Of a stretch of DNA of 64,000 nucleotides, positions 45,893 through 54,185 are shown piece after piece. The position numbers and the translations under genes were made by a program. The DNA is from Nocardia brasiliensis NBRC 14402 (GTDB lineage: Bacteria; Actinomycetota; Actinomycetes; Mycobacteriales; Mycobacteriaceae): positions 62,001-126,000 of the forward strand of contig NZ_BAFT02000112.1 of assembly GCF_000308475.2 (NCBI RefSeq). The letters run 5' to 3'. The notes under the pieces are model-generated. The model saw only the letters and a program-made list of their open reading frames with translations. It made no database searches and was not told the DNA's origin. How positions within the stretch are numbered: position 1 is the stretch's first letter; every line of letters begins with the position of its first letter.

Positions 45893-46291
45893 TTACCAGA
45901 CGTAGGCGAGGACTTCCCCGCCTACACCTTGCTTGGCCGCCTGGCGATCGGTGAGCAGACCGGTCGACGTGGAGATGATCGCCACGCCGAGGCCGCCCAG
46001 GACCTTGGGCAGGTTGGTGGACTTCGCGTACACACGCAGACCCGGCTTCGAGACGCGACGCAGGCCCTGCAGGCTGCGCTCACGGCTGGGGCCGTACTTC
46101 AGATCGACGACCAGGCTCTTGCCCACGGTCGCGTCTTCGGTGCGGTAGTCGGCGATGTAGCCCTCGCGCTTGAGGATCTCGGCGATGTTCGCCTTGAGCT
46201 TCGAGTGCGGAGCCTTCACCTGATCGTGGTACGCCGAGTTGGCGTTGCGCAGACGCGTCAGGAAGTCTGCGATCGGATCAGTCATGGTCAT
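45893..46291 (-). CDS. rpsH: 30S ribosomal protein S8
   Basis: 132 residues from the ATG at 46291 (MTMTDPIADFLTRLRNA, the usual actinobacterial start); ends with the S8 signature GGLGVAIISTSTGLLTDRQA. First gene of the left half of the split spc operon. Normally it follows rpsZ directly; here 8.2 kb of other DNA intervenes, and it has its own promoter far upstream (see 46511-46539). Confidence 0.97.
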   Translation of the reverse strand: MTMTDPIADFLTRLRNANSAYHDQVKAPHSKLKANIAEILKREGYIADYRTEDATVGKSLVVDLKYGPSRERSLQGLRRVSKPGLRVYAKSTNLPKVLGGLGVAIISTSTGLLTDRQAAKQGVGGEVLAYVW

Positions 46292-46510
46292 GGTTCGACC
46301 TTGACACCTTTCTCGCTGCGGTTCCCATACAACGTCGACGTACAAAACTGCACGTCAACCGTGGGCCTACAGCAATTCGGCGGTCCGGCCGACACTTGTC
46401 GACCGGATTGAGTTCTCGTGAGAGTTCTCGGTGCCCGGGCCGTCCCACATGTCGATGCAGACAACCACACCCAGGACATGCGGACACAGAGGTGCCCAAG
46501 CAACCGGTCC

Positions 46511-46539
46511 AGTGTAGACAAACCCCAGTTGGCCACCAA
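46511..46539 (-). promoter_or_regulatory. Promoter of the rpsH-rplO block
   Basis: Minus strand: -35 TTGGTG (46534-46539), 17-base spacer, -10 TACACT (46511-46516). The sequence just downstream of the -10 (GGACCGGTTGC) is nearly identical to that after the rplN -10 box at 56076-56081 (AGACCGGTTGC). The leader to rpsH would be about 215 bases. Confidence 0.65.
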
Positions 46540-46877
46540 ATCCGGGTCCGATCGGTTCCCGTGGCAGGCTCGATGTTCGCGGCACGCCCGATGCACCGGG
46601 GTTGCCGATCTTCACCCCACCCGGCAATCCCGCAGCTTCTCGGACACGGTCCGATAACAAAGGCCCGGCGAGCGGGATAATCGCAAACCGCCAGGTCCGC
46701 AGTGCCGAACCGCAGCAACCTCCAGAGGACACCTCAGCGAATATCACGTGACCTCTGTTGTCCAGGTCACAAAATGGGACATACTACGTGGGACATCGAG
46801 TGACCGGCGTAACGATTCGAACACAGGTCACGGTGTACCTACCGAACCATCCGCTACATCGTCGAGGAGGACCGCGG

Positions 46878-47084
46878 GTGAACGTCCTGGTCGAAATGAC
46901 CGCACTGACCCTGAGCCGCCCCACCGCCGAAGCCGGCGCCACCGAACGGGCCGCCTGGTACGAGGCCAAAGCCAACCTGCACACCTACCTCGCCGGCCAA
47001 GGTGGTGCCGACGCCGCCAGGGAAACTGCCCTCGCCGCCCGCGCCCACCAGAGGTCTGTGGAACTTTTGAGTCAGCAGAACTGA
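46878..47084 (+). CDS. Small AMED_5909-like protein
   Basis: 68 residues, GTG start behind GAGGAGG. Composition and pattern (MTALTLSRPTAEAGATE, W-Y-E-A-K-A-N-L-H, then AARETALAARAHQRS) fit the small AMED_5909 family of actinobacteria; its function is unknown. Helical and cytoplasmic. Divergent from rpsH. Upstream, TTGTCC and TACTAC hexamers with an 18-base spacer could be its promoter. Longer in-frame starts lack a ribosome site. Confidence 0.6.
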   Translation: MNVLVEMTALTLSRPTAEAGATERAAWYEAKANLHTYLAGQGGADAARETALAARAHQRSVELLSQQN

Positions 47085-47220
47085 AAGTCGGCACTTGGCT
47101 GCCGTGCGGGGGTTGTGGGCACGGCAGCGGGTGCTCAGGTTCTCCGGCCCCGCCCCGGCGACTGCCGGGACCCGGAGATCTTGATGCGTATTGCGCTCGC
47201 GAGGTCTAGATACGTCCCGC

Positions 47221-47298
47221 ATTCGCGAGCCCTTGATGCATCTCCCATTCGCGAGCCCTTGATGCATCTCCCATTCGCGAGCCCTTGATGCATCTCCC
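47221..47298. repeat. 26-bp perfect tandem repeat, three copies
   Basis: Three identical 26-base units (starting ATTCGCGAGCCCTTGATG), followed by a decayed fourth copy. Just after the AMED_5909-like gene. No spacers, so it is not a CRISPR array. Confidence 0.9.
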
Positions 47299-47418
47299 AT
47301 TGGCTGGTGAGCCCTCGCCGCATCCGCAATAGTTCACGAGCCCTCGCACCATTTCGCGGTAGCGCCGCCGGCTTGTGCAGCTGCCGCTGCGCGACACACT
47401 CACCGTCGCCCCCCGCGG

Positions 47419-47860
47419 AATCCGCGACAACCGCGGCCTCGCGACAAAACTGACCGTCACCTTCGCAGGCATCCACGCCCCTGCGCGTGACCACCCGCCG
47501 CCTCGGCGACAGAACTCGCCGGCATCTTCGCAGCATCAGCGACCACCGCCGCCTCGACGGACTAGGTGGGCTCGGCCGCAAAACTCGGCTGCACCTTCGC
47601 AGGCATCCACGCCCCGCGGATGACCATCCGCCGCCTCGGCGACAAACTTGCCGTCAGCTTCGCTACATCAGCGACCACCGCTGCCGCGGCGGGCTAGGCG
47701 GGCTAGGCGGGCTAGGCGGGCTAGGCGGGCTAGGCGGGCTAGGCGGGCTAGGCGGGCTAGGCGACAAAACTCGCCGTCACCTTCGCAGGCATGCGCGCCC
47801 CTGCGCATGACCACCCGCCGCCTCGACGGCAAGTTCGCCGCACCCCCGCAGCATCCACAT
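47419..47860. repeat. Degenerate tandem repeat of about 60-70 bp units
   Basis: Imperfect units sharing GCGACAAAACTCGCCGTCAC and CTTCGCAGGCATCCACGCC-type segments recur about six times across the stretch, interrupted by the 9-bp repeat at 47691-47762. No gene was found in 47085-47992, which consists largely of these repeats. Confidence 0.7.
47691..47762. repeat. 9-bp tandem repeat, eight perfect copies
   Basis: GGGCTAGGC repeated eight times without change, inside the larger degenerate repeat. Each unit has a CTAG, a tetramer that is rare in high-GC genomes. Confidence 0.95.
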
Positions 47861-47899
47861 GCATCTGCGCATCTCACCCGCTCTGCGCGCTGGACAGGC

Positions 47900-47960
47900 G
47901 ATCACCAGGTAATGGTGGTGGAGGCCTCTCGGCCGATGCCGCCACCATTACCTGGTGATC
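47900..47960. repeat. Perfect 19-bp inverted repeat with 23-base spacer
   Basis: GATCACCAGGTAATGGTGG (47900-47918) and its exact complement at 47942-47960; a few more bases can pair with one mismatch. It lies between the repeat zone and the DUF6086-like stop (33 bases away). It could be a terminator of the minus-strand cluster or the end of a mobile or integrated element; no transposase is present. Confidence 0.8.
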
Positions 47961-47992
47961 AACCGACCAACACCGCGAGACCCGACGCGTGT

Positions 47993-48346
47993 TCAACGAG
48001 CCATTGATAGCCTGCGCGCCCTGTCGTGAAACTCCCGTTCCCCTTCGGTGCGGGGAGGAATACCGAGCCCACCACGCTCCAGGATCACCAGAGATGGCGC
48101 CAAGACACCCCCAATCAATGCCTTTAGTACCTGGTGACTACTCGTGAAATACGTTTCGTGCATCGAATTCACGAGTTCACCGAAAAACTCGATATCGATG
48201 CTCCACATATCGGACGCCACCGCGCTGAGCCCAGCGGGAACCCCCAGAACTGATGCAATCTCCCGAAGCATCCGCACGTACAGCTCCCCAACCCGCAACG
48301 ACGGACTCCAGACCGTCTCACCGCAAATTTCGAAAACGTAGCTCAT
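47993..48346 (-). CDS. DUF6086-like protein
   Basis: 117 residues from ATG 48346. It opens MSYVFEICGETVWSPSLRVG, then Y-V-R-M-L-R-E-I-A and the S-D-M-W-S-I-D block, as in DUF6086 proteins of Streptomyces, Nocardia and relatives. No membrane segment or enzyme motif. Longer in-frame starts overlap the upstream gene region without a ribosome site. It ends the toxin-immunity row; function unknown, possibly an accessory immunity gene. Confidence 0.7.
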   Translation of the reverse strand: MSYVFEICGETVWSPSLRVGELYVRMLREIASVLGVPAGLSAVASDMWSIDIEFFGELVNSMHETYFTSSHQVLKALIGGVLAPSLVILERGGLGIPPRTEGEREFHDRARRLSMAR

Positions 48347-48453
48347 TGGAAACCGGCTGCCGACGGCGTCACACCACGAACCTGCGCGACCAAGTCTTCG
48401 CTCGCAGCACGGCCACATTTCTACGAGCGGATGCACAGAGAGCGGGCAGGAAA

Positions 48454-48837
48454 TCAAGCATCCGCACGAGTTAGAAATTGCGGGTCAGAATTGCTACGAA
48501 TTCGAACGTCCCCCCAGTCTCCAATAACCGAATAGACGCCTTCCGAGTTGGTCAAAGAGTCGATGTTGCCCATATCCTCGGTACCGGTGGCGTCCTTATA
48601 CTTCTGAAACGACCGATCCACCCATTCGATACCGAGCACATCGCCGAAAACTAGATTCCCATCCGCGTAGCAATACTGCTCGCCAGCGACGGGTGGATGA
48701 TATTCAGGGTGTTCGGGTGTCAGCACGGCTTCCAGTACGAAAGTAATCCCAGAATCGCTCTCGACGATGTCCATTACATAGCTGTCCTCCAAATAGAGGC
48801 CAGCGAGGCTCGGATAGTCGGCATAATTTCGCGTCAC
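48454..48837 (-). CDS. Putative immunity protein
   Basis: 127 residues, GTG start overlapping the toxin stop (GTGA). Acidic, beta-rich, no signal or membrane segment, with a hydrophobic SGITFVLEAVLTPEHPEY strand pair. I do not recognise the family. Translational coupling directly behind a toxin gene and the acidic, cytoplasmic character are typical of immunity proteins; this is inferred. Base composition is visibly more A/T-rich than that of the ribosomal genes nearby. Confidence 0.6.
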   Translation of the reverse strand: MTRNYADYPSLAGLYLEDSYVMDIVESDSGITFVLEAVLTPEHPEYHPPVAGEQYCYADGNLVFGDVLGIEWVDRSFQKYKDATGTEDMGNIDSLTNSEGVYSVIGDWGDVRIRSNSDPQFLTRADA

Positions 48838-50126
48838 GGCAGGTCCCAATCTATCGACGTGTGGTTATCCGGACTCTTACGCGTAACAGGGTTTCCATAT
48901 GGGTCTGTTCGCTGACCAGTAGCATCCCTGATCTCGACATGCGGATCTCCACTTCCGGGCGCACGGTCGCTGCCCTTCTTGATTGTCATCCGCACGATTC
49001 CATTCTCGTCGGTATATTTTATCGGTCCGTTCTCCGTCTGAGATTTCGCCCAACCCTGCCTCGTCGCGAACTCTTCCAGCTCGCTCGCTTTCGGGGTTCT
49101 ATCCTTGAAAAGATCCTCGAGTTTCTTTGTCCTCAACGGGTTCCAGGAACCGACCTTCTTTCCCAGACGATCCCACAGATCCTTGACCGCCTGTTTCCCC
49201 TTCGCGAGCACGGTCTTTGCGTCGTCGGCCATGCCCTTGAGTTGGAAGGCTTTTCGTGCTCGCCAGGCGGTGACGGCGGCTTTGATCTTTATGGACCAGC
49301 GGCGGGCCGACTCCACGGCTTTCGCACCGGCGATCAGGCCGCCGACGCCAGTGAGGCAGGTGGCGATGACGGTGATCACCATGTCGATCGCGGCTTCTTG
49401 GATGATGGCGTCGATGAAGCCTTTGATCTCTTTGCGGAGTTCTTCGATCGACTCCTTGTAGTCGAGGCAAGTCTTGCTAATCGCCTTGCACGTATCGAGT
49501 AGCGCGCCGATGGAGGTTTCGAGGGTCTTCAGATCCTCTCGGACCTGGACGGCATCCTGCGAAGTCACACCATCGAAAAGACTTGCGGCGATGGTGATTT
49601 TGTCTTTGGCGTTGGTGTTCTGGTAAACCCGGCCGAGTCGATCCCAGGCATCAGCAGCCTTGGCCAGCGTGTCGGTGTTGCCGTCCGGGAGTGGGCAATT
49701 GATGGCATCGAGCACTTCGACGGACGCTTTGAACAGACCCTGCGGGGCACCACCAGCAGCGGACGCGGGAAGCGCGTACGGGCCGAACGTCACGGTAGAG
49801 GCCGGGTCCTGCGGTTTGTCCGGTTGTACCGTTCCTTTGAGCGCAGCGTCGGATTTCGCGTGCTCGAACCCGAGATCATTGAGGGCCGTGCCGTATGCGC
49901 GCAGCGTCGCGAAGGTTTGATCGAAGAACGCTACGGCGTCGCGGGCAGATTCGTCATACGAGGTCCCCCACGCGCGACCGTCTTCGTCCCGCCCCGCCAT
50001 ATGACCGCAGCTGTTCAGTTCACCAAAGACGTACTTGAAGCTGTCGTTCAGCGCGGCGGCCGCGTCGAAGCAGTTGGTGGCGGCCTGGTAATAGACCTTG
50101 GGATCCACCTCCAGCTTCCCGGTCAT
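48834..50126 (-). CDS. WXG/LXG-type T7SS toxin with C-terminal RNase-like domain
   Basis: 430 residues. N-terminal 115 residues are a helical ESX-substrate domain; residues about 220-330 are coiled and hydrophobic (AAIDMVITVIATCLTGVGG). The last 85 residues are the presumed toxin: GPIKYTDENGIVR, S-D-R-A-P-G-S-G-D-P-H-V-E, then NPVTRKSPDNHTSIDWDLP, similar to small Barnase/EndoU/RelE-like (BECR) polymorphic-toxin tails. Catalytic residues cannot be fixed by eye; His in PHVE and NHT are candidates. ATG start overlaps the WXG stop (ATGA), and the immunity gene overlaps its end (GTGA). Confidence 0.75.
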   Translation of the reverse strand: MTGKLEVDPKVYYQAATNCFDAAAALNDSFKYVFGELNSCGHMAGRDEDGRAWGTSYDESARDAVAFFDQTFATLRAYGTALNDLGFEHAKSDAALKGTVQPDKPQDPASTVTFGPYALPASAAGGAPQGLFKASVEVLDAINCPLPDGNTDTLAKAADAWDRLGRVYQNTNAKDKITIAASLFDGVTSQDAVQVREDLKTLETSIGALLDTCKAISKTCLDYKESIEELRKEIKGFIDAIIQEAAIDMVITVIATCLTGVGGLIAGAKAVESARRWSIKIKAAVTAWRARKAFQLKGMADDAKTVLAKGKQAVKDLWDRLGKKVGSWNPLRTKKLEDLFKDRTPKASELEEFATRQGWAKSQTENGPIKYTDENGIVRMTIKKGSDRAPGSGDPHVEIRDATGQRTDPYGNPVTRKSPDNHTSIDWDLP

Positions 50127-50425
50127 ATGCCGAGGATCCGTCGGGTCTGGGTGGCAGCGTTGGTGTAGCTCTCGTGGGCGGTCTTCAGTGCAGCTTCCAG
50201 AGCGGCAAGGCCGTCCTGCATATCGGTGACGCCCGCAACCCATTCGCGGTGGGCTTCGGTGTACGCCACGGCCGCGTTGCCTACCCAAACGCCTTCGACC
50301 TCTTTGGCTTTCGCCTCGAGCTCCGCCAGTCGATCGGTGACCGCCGCCTTGTAGCCGCGCATCCGCGCCGCGAGCTCTTCGAGTTTGTCGAGTTCGACCG
50401 AGAAGGCCGGTGTATCAGCACTCAT
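50123..50425 (-). CDS. WXG100-family protein
   Basis: 100 residues from ATG 50425 (MSADTPAFSVE). Typical helical hairpin with a WVG turn (V-W-V-G-N-A-A) near residue 48. Partner of the neighbouring WXG gene and the toxin, with 4-base overlap to the toxin start. Probably secreted as a dimer through an ESX system. Confidence 0.9.
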   Translation of the reverse strand: MSADTPAFSVELDKLEELAARMRGYKAAVTDRLAELEAKAKEVEGVWVGNAAVAYTEAHREWVAGVTDMQDGLAALEAALKTAHESYTNAATQTRRILGI

Positions 50426-50440
50426 GGGGATCACCCGCGC

Positions 50441-50752
50441 TCACGGCAGATCCAAGGAGCTGACGCCCGCCGCGAACGACTGGTCGGTCGCGCGGAGGGT
50501 CTCTGCGGTCACTCCCAGCTTTTCGGCCAGCTCGAACAACGCGTCCCACACCTGGTCCGCACCCTCATGAAACTCGTCCCAGGCAGCGGTGAACGCCTCC
50601 GCGTTGTTGCCCGCCCAACTATCGATCGCGGCCTTCGTGTCGGTGACCAGCGACGAATACCCAGCCTTCAACTCGTCCGCGATCTGGTGGGCCAGCCGTC
50701 CTAGCGCCTGCACTTCTTCGGGCTCGACCGATAGCGCTGCTGGATCTGCCAT
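50441..50752 (-). CDS. WXG100-family protein
   Basis: 103 residues from ATG 50752 (MADPAALSVEPEEV). Helical hairpin with a W-A-G turn (SWAGNNAEAF) near residue 47. An AGGAG is 10 bases before this ATG; the ATG at 50761 is too close to it. First gene of the four-gene unit WXG, WXG, toxin, immunity. Confidence 0.9.
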   Translation of the reverse strand: MADPAALSVEPEEVQALGRLAHQIADELKAGYSSLVTDTKAAIDSWAGNNAEAFTAAWDEFHEGADQVWDALFELAEKLGVTAETLRATDQSFAAGVSSLDLP

Positions 50753-50865
50753 GACCGGCATGCTCCTCTCGAAGCGTCTCGGGTGATCGTCCCTCTGTAT
50801 TTTCTATGACGCGCGAGAGTTCGGTCCGGTTCCGAGAGATTCCTCGACAGGGCGACGCAGTCGGC

Positions 50866-51303
50866 TCAGATCGGGAGTTCGAAGTGGTGGGCGGAGATTT
50901 GGAAGTGGTTTCGCAGGTAGAGGCGGTGGGCTGCGGAGCGGGTTGGGCCGACGCCGGAGTCGAGGTGAACTCCCTCGCAGTTGAGGCGGCGAGCTTCCTC
51001 GACCACCCACTGGATCAGCAGGTCGGCGTAGCCGTGGCCGCGTGACTCGGGGAGGGTCGATACATCGTCGACGTAGAGATGCTGACCCCACGCCGATGAC
51101 CACGCGGGACGGAAGCCGATCACCGATACTGCCGCGCCCGCTTCCGACTCGAAGAGACCCACGAGCCGATAACCCGCAGGCCGCAGGCGGGTATCGATCA
51201 ACTCGACCACCGCTCGGCGCGACTCCCAACGGGGACGAAGCGCCAGCATCGCCGCCGCCGCGAGCTCTGTCTGCCCTACCTGAATCTCGTGTATATCAGC
51301 CAC
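50866..51303 (-). CDS. GNAT-family N-acetyltransferase
   Basis: 145 residues from GTG 51303; the start is uncertain because no strong ribosome site is seen and a longer frame begins at 51426. GNAT core motif A is present (LPESRGHGYADLLIQWV), followed by the C-terminal RLYLRNHFQISAHHFEL segment. Substrate unknown. It stands between the two T7SS clusters on the same strand and may be unrelated to them. Confidence 0.8.
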   Translation of the reverse strand: MADIHEIQVGQTELAAAAMLALRPRWESRRAVVELIDTRLRPAGYRLVGLFESEAGAAVSVIGFRPAWSSAWGQHLYVDDVSTLPESRGHGYADLLIQWVVEEARRLNCEGVHLDSGVGPTRSAAHRLYLRNHFQISAHHFELPI

Positions 51304-51436
51304 CGGATCGACAGTAGCCACCCAGATGGTCTGTGCAGATAGCCATTTCGTACTCGGTTCGCTGGTCCACTTCCCACCGACAGGCAGGATGTCGAGCCGA
51401 GACAACTCGGCTGGACCTTGCACCATAGGAGAGCAA

Positions 51437-51670
51437 TTGAATTACCTGGAAGCTTATGACAAAAAGACCGGAATCCTGGTCGTCGAGTATCCGCTGCACA
51501 ACGTGGAACTCTCGGAACTGAAAAGAATGCTCGGCATCGACGAAGGCATAGAGATATATGGTTGCGACGTCTCACCAACGAAAGCAACGGAACTCAGCAT
51601 ATACATCAATGAACCCTTTCGGGTCGACGAAACGTGCGACTATCAGATCGGCTTCTATCGTCCGGATTGA
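51437..51670 (+). CDS. Small DUF7683-like protein
   Basis: 77 residues, TTG start 5 bases after AGGAGA, which fixes the start. It reads MNYLEAYDKKTGILVVEYP, then L-S-E-L-K-R-M-L-G and IYGCDVSP, like a small family of immunity-type proteins (DUF7683) seen near contact-dependent and polymorphic toxins; the assignment is tentative. A/T-richer than its surroundings and on the opposite strand to its neighbours. Confidence 0.6.
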   Translation: MNYLEAYDKKTGILVVEYPLHNVELSELKRMLGIDEGIEIYGCDVSPTKATELSIYINEPFRVDETCDYQIGFYRPD

Positions 51671-51711
51671 GATAATTCTTGTGCAGGCAGCACCGACTTC
51701 CCGCCCAATGT

Positions 51712-52128
51712 TCACACGGACGGGGGATACTGCCTCAGCTGCTTCGCCAAGTCGAATCCGAAACCGATAGCGGCTATCCAGACCACCGCATATATAGAGC
51801 CGGTCGCCAAAAGGACGACAGCCAATATGGCGAGCGCGACGAAATCGAGCCATAATATGATCTCTGCCGCACGGATAGCGACAAGGCCTACACGGCTACG
51901 GTAGAGAATAATTCCGACGAACACGAAAATTACGGCCGAAAGTGCGGCAACGACCAGAGTCACCTTTTCGGCGTTGGTATATCGAGACTCCGGCGAATGC
52001 GCCAGTAAAGCCAGCCCGGCGGACACCGCAAAAAAGAACAACGCGACTGCACACGCGACCACAACACGAATCCGCCCGATACGGCGCGCGAGGACTGCTG
52101 CGCTTCTGTCATCCGGAATCGGTGTCAT
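51712..52128 (-). CDS. Four-helix membrane protein, putative immunity protein
   Basis: 138 residues from ATG 52128, whose A is shared with the stop of the upstream gene (TGATG). Four hydrophobic segments (about 21-45, 55-75, 85-105, 115-130), short loops. No family recognised. Placement directly behind a WXG-type large substrate suggests an immunity role for a membrane-acting toxin, or a bystander; this is inferred. Confidence 0.65.
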   Translation of the reverse strand: MTPIPDDRSAAVLARRIGRIRVVVACAVALFFFAVSAGLALLAHSPESRYTNAEKVTLVVAALSAVIFVFVGIILYRSRVGLVAIRAAEIILWLDFVALAILAVVLLATGSIYAVVWIAAIGFGFDLAKQLRQYPPSV

Positions 52129-52925
52129 CACGACGTTTTCACCGACCAATCAGCATCGCCATCCTTCACGGTCGCGTCACTGAAGCCGGCCGCCCCTGTC
52201 GTCGGCCAATGCCCGGATGGGAACCCTTGCGGGTTGTCCAACTCTACTTGCAACGCCTGCGCCTGCGTCAGTTCAGAGTTGATGATCGTGACCATTCCGG
52301 TGATCGCGGCAGTAACCAAGGCCGCGAATTTCGCGGCAGTCAACAGCCCCGCAACACCAGCTGGGATTGCGCCGATACCCGTGCCTGCAGCGAGCGCCTC
52401 CATAGTCGCCTCGATGACGAGCGCGACTCCGATACCCAATAACGATGCGTAAAAGGCTATACCGGCGGTACCGATTGTAACCATCGAGGACCGAGCAGCA
52501 TTGGCGATTGTTCCGATCCGCGCCATTGCCACTCGTTGCGGCGTAATCGCCGTGCCATATGCCGATGCGGCGGAGCCTTGCCAGTAACCGTCTACTTTTA
52601 CTGCCGTATCCTCGAGCTCACCTGCCATTCGATTCGCTTTCGCCGCGAAGGACGTCCAATCATGCGAGGTACTTATGAAGAACCCAGGCGCAGCGAGCCC
52701 TTTCAGCGCTTCTATGAAATCGTTCCACAGCTCTTTGACCGCGTTGGCAAATTTGGTGCCGAGTTCTATGATCTCGTCACCATTGCGGAGCACAAAGCGA
52801 ACAATTGCCGAATTAGCCGCGCTGGTGAAGTTGTCAAGAATTTTGTCCGGCAGCGCCGATAGTTCCTCGACCTTGTCGATAAGATCCTGTGCAATTTGCT
52901 GCATCTGAGCAACAGATACATCCAT
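52128..52925 (-). CDS. Large WXG-domain T7SS substrate
   Basis: 265 residues. Helical throughout, with a WQG turn (V-D-G-Y-W-Q-G-S-A-A) near residue 115 and two hydrophobic helices (IAFYASLLGIGVALVIEATM and an Ala/Gly-rich one). The last 40 residues are polar. Looks like an ESX-secreted pore- or helix-type substrate without an enzymatic tail. 17 bases after the EsxB-like gene. Confidence 0.7.
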   Translation of the reverse strand: MDVSVAQMQQIAQDLIDKVEELSALPDKILDNFTSAANSAIVRFVLRNGDEIIELGTKFANAVKELWNDFIEALKGLAAPGFFISTSHDWTSFAAKANRMAGELEDTAVKVDGYWQGSAASAYGTAITPQRVAMARIGTIANAARSSMVTIGTAGIAFYASLLGIGVALVIEATMEALAAGTGIGAIPAGVAGLLTAAKFAALVTAAITGMVTIINSELTQAQALQVELDNPQGFPSGHWPTTGAAGFSDATVKDGDADWSVKTS

Positions 52926-52942
52926 TCGACACCCCCTCCGAG

Positions 52943-53254
52943 CTAGTACAGGTTCCGGGTCGCGTGCTCACGGGCAAGGTCCTCTTGCTCGTAGACATCG
53001 GCCACAGTGTTCAAAGTACGGGCCATCTCTTTCAGCGCGAGCTCGCCTTCTTTAAGTCGCGTTTCGACCAGATCGATAATTTTGTTGTATTCTTCGATGA
53101 AACCATCGAAGAGGCCGGCCTCCAGCTCAGTGTATTTATAGCCGGTCACCTCGGTGGCGAGTCCCGCAGTCGTCGTAGCCCGCTCCGCCCACCCCGTAGC
53201 TTGTGTACGGAGAGCGGCGAGCGCAACCGATATCTGTGCCGCTGTAGGTGCCAT
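52943..53254 (-). CDS. EspC/EsxB-like T7SS substrate with YxxxD signal
   Basis: 103 residues. Two-helix pattern; the C-terminal part carries VYEQED, a match to the YxxxD/E ESX secretion signal (Tyr and Asp with three between). No W-x-G turn. Likely the B-subunit partner of the adjacent 265-residue substrate. The stop of the upstream gene abuts its start. Confidence 0.8.
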   Translation of the reverse strand: MAPTAAQISVALAALRTQATGWAERATTTAGLATEVTGYKYTELEAGLFDGFIEEYNKIIDLVETRLKEGELALKEMARTLNTVADVYEQEDLAREHATRNLY

Positions 53255-53527
53255 TTATTGCCCCCTCATGAGGTCACCACTCTGCAGTAAATTGACTATC
53301 TCTTCGGCGGCAGTCAAGAGATCATCGGTCTTCGACTTCTTCGCCCTGGTCGCGAAATACTCATCGCGTTGCGCGATCAGCTGGTTGTTTATCTCCGTAG
53401 TCACCTGACTTGCGGCATGACGCTCGGCCCATTGCTGATCGATCTCGCAGGTCGAAATACCGTACTGCGAGAATTCGAACCGAACTCGTGTTTCTCCACG
53501 TGGCCGCTGCTCGGGTTCATTTGCCAT
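53255..53527 (-). CDS. T7SS-cluster hypothetical protein
   Basis: 90 residues from ATG 53527. Helical, charged; no motif recognised beyond a TRVRFEFSQYG strand near the start. It starts inside the end of the preceding gene (11-base overlap). Probably an accessory or YbaB-like partner of the substrate genes; a start at 53662 would need a long overlap and is less likely. Confidence 0.6.
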   Translation of the reverse strand: MANEPEQRPRGETRVRFEFSQYGISTCEIDQQWAERHAASQVTTEINNQLIAQRDEYFATRAKKSKTDDLLTAAEEIVNLLQSGDLMRGQ

Positions 53528-54185
53528 CAATGCTGCTGTGGACTTCGCAGACAAGGCCAGAACGTCTTCGATTATGTCGCCGAGCGATCGACCGCTCGGG
53601 GGGCGCCAACTCGATAGCCGGGGCAGCCGATTCGGGTGGCCGTTGCCCGCGTCGTCGTGCATCGTCGACTTCTTTGGCAGCCCTCTGCCACCCGTCTGCG
53701 TACGCGATAGCCACCGCGTCCAGGATCGCGGCGTCCAGCCGCCTGCCGACCAGACGCGCCTGCCAGTCCCGCGATATCACGAACTGTGTCGGGAAATTTT
53801 GTCCATCGAGGGCAGTCTGCACCGCGCCACTCGGGTCTCGTCCAACCCGTTCCAATGTGCGGCAAACCTGATCGATCCACGCATATTCGGTCGCTTCAGC
53901 TCCCAGCCGATCCTGGAACCGATTGAGATCACCCACCAGGCCTCGGAGATCGACGCCGAACGCAGCGGTCAGAGAATTCGGCAGGCCTGTGATGCCCATC
54001 GAGTCCTGTTCAGCCGCACCCGCGGTTGGTATCTCTCGGCTCGGCGGGAGCACGTGCGGCGGGCTGAACGACGGTGGCGGTACGGGCGGCGGCATGGGGG
54101 ACGAGGGCGAACGTGTGGGCCGTAGCGGCTCGTCGTCCCAGAATTCGTCCGGGTCGTCATAGTGGTTATAGAAGCCGCCTGCCAT
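53517..54185 (-). CDS. T7SS-cluster hypothetical protein with proline-rich N-terminus
   Basis: 222 residues from ATG 54185. Acidic start (YDDPDEFWDDEPL), a Pro-rich stretch (about 30-50), then a helical region of about 120 residues and an Arg-rich tail. No family recognised. First gene of the minus-strand row that leads to the 265-residue substrate. Possibly a chaperone or regulator of the cluster. Confidence 0.6.
   Translation of the reverse strand: MAGGFYNHYDDPDEFWDDEPLRPTRSPSSPMPPPVPPPSFSPPHVLPPSREIPTAGAAEQDSMGITGLPNSLTAAFGVDLRGLVGDLNRFQDRLGAEATEYAWIDQVCRTLERVGRDPSGAVQTALDGQNFPTQFVISRDWQARLVGRRLDAAILDAVAIAYADGWQRAAKEVDDARRRGQRPPESAAPAIELAPPERSIARRHNRRRSGLVCEVHSSIDGK

Noticed and set aside
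47221..47298. Possible CRISPR array
   Set aside because: Units are directly adjacent without spacers and no cas genes are near.
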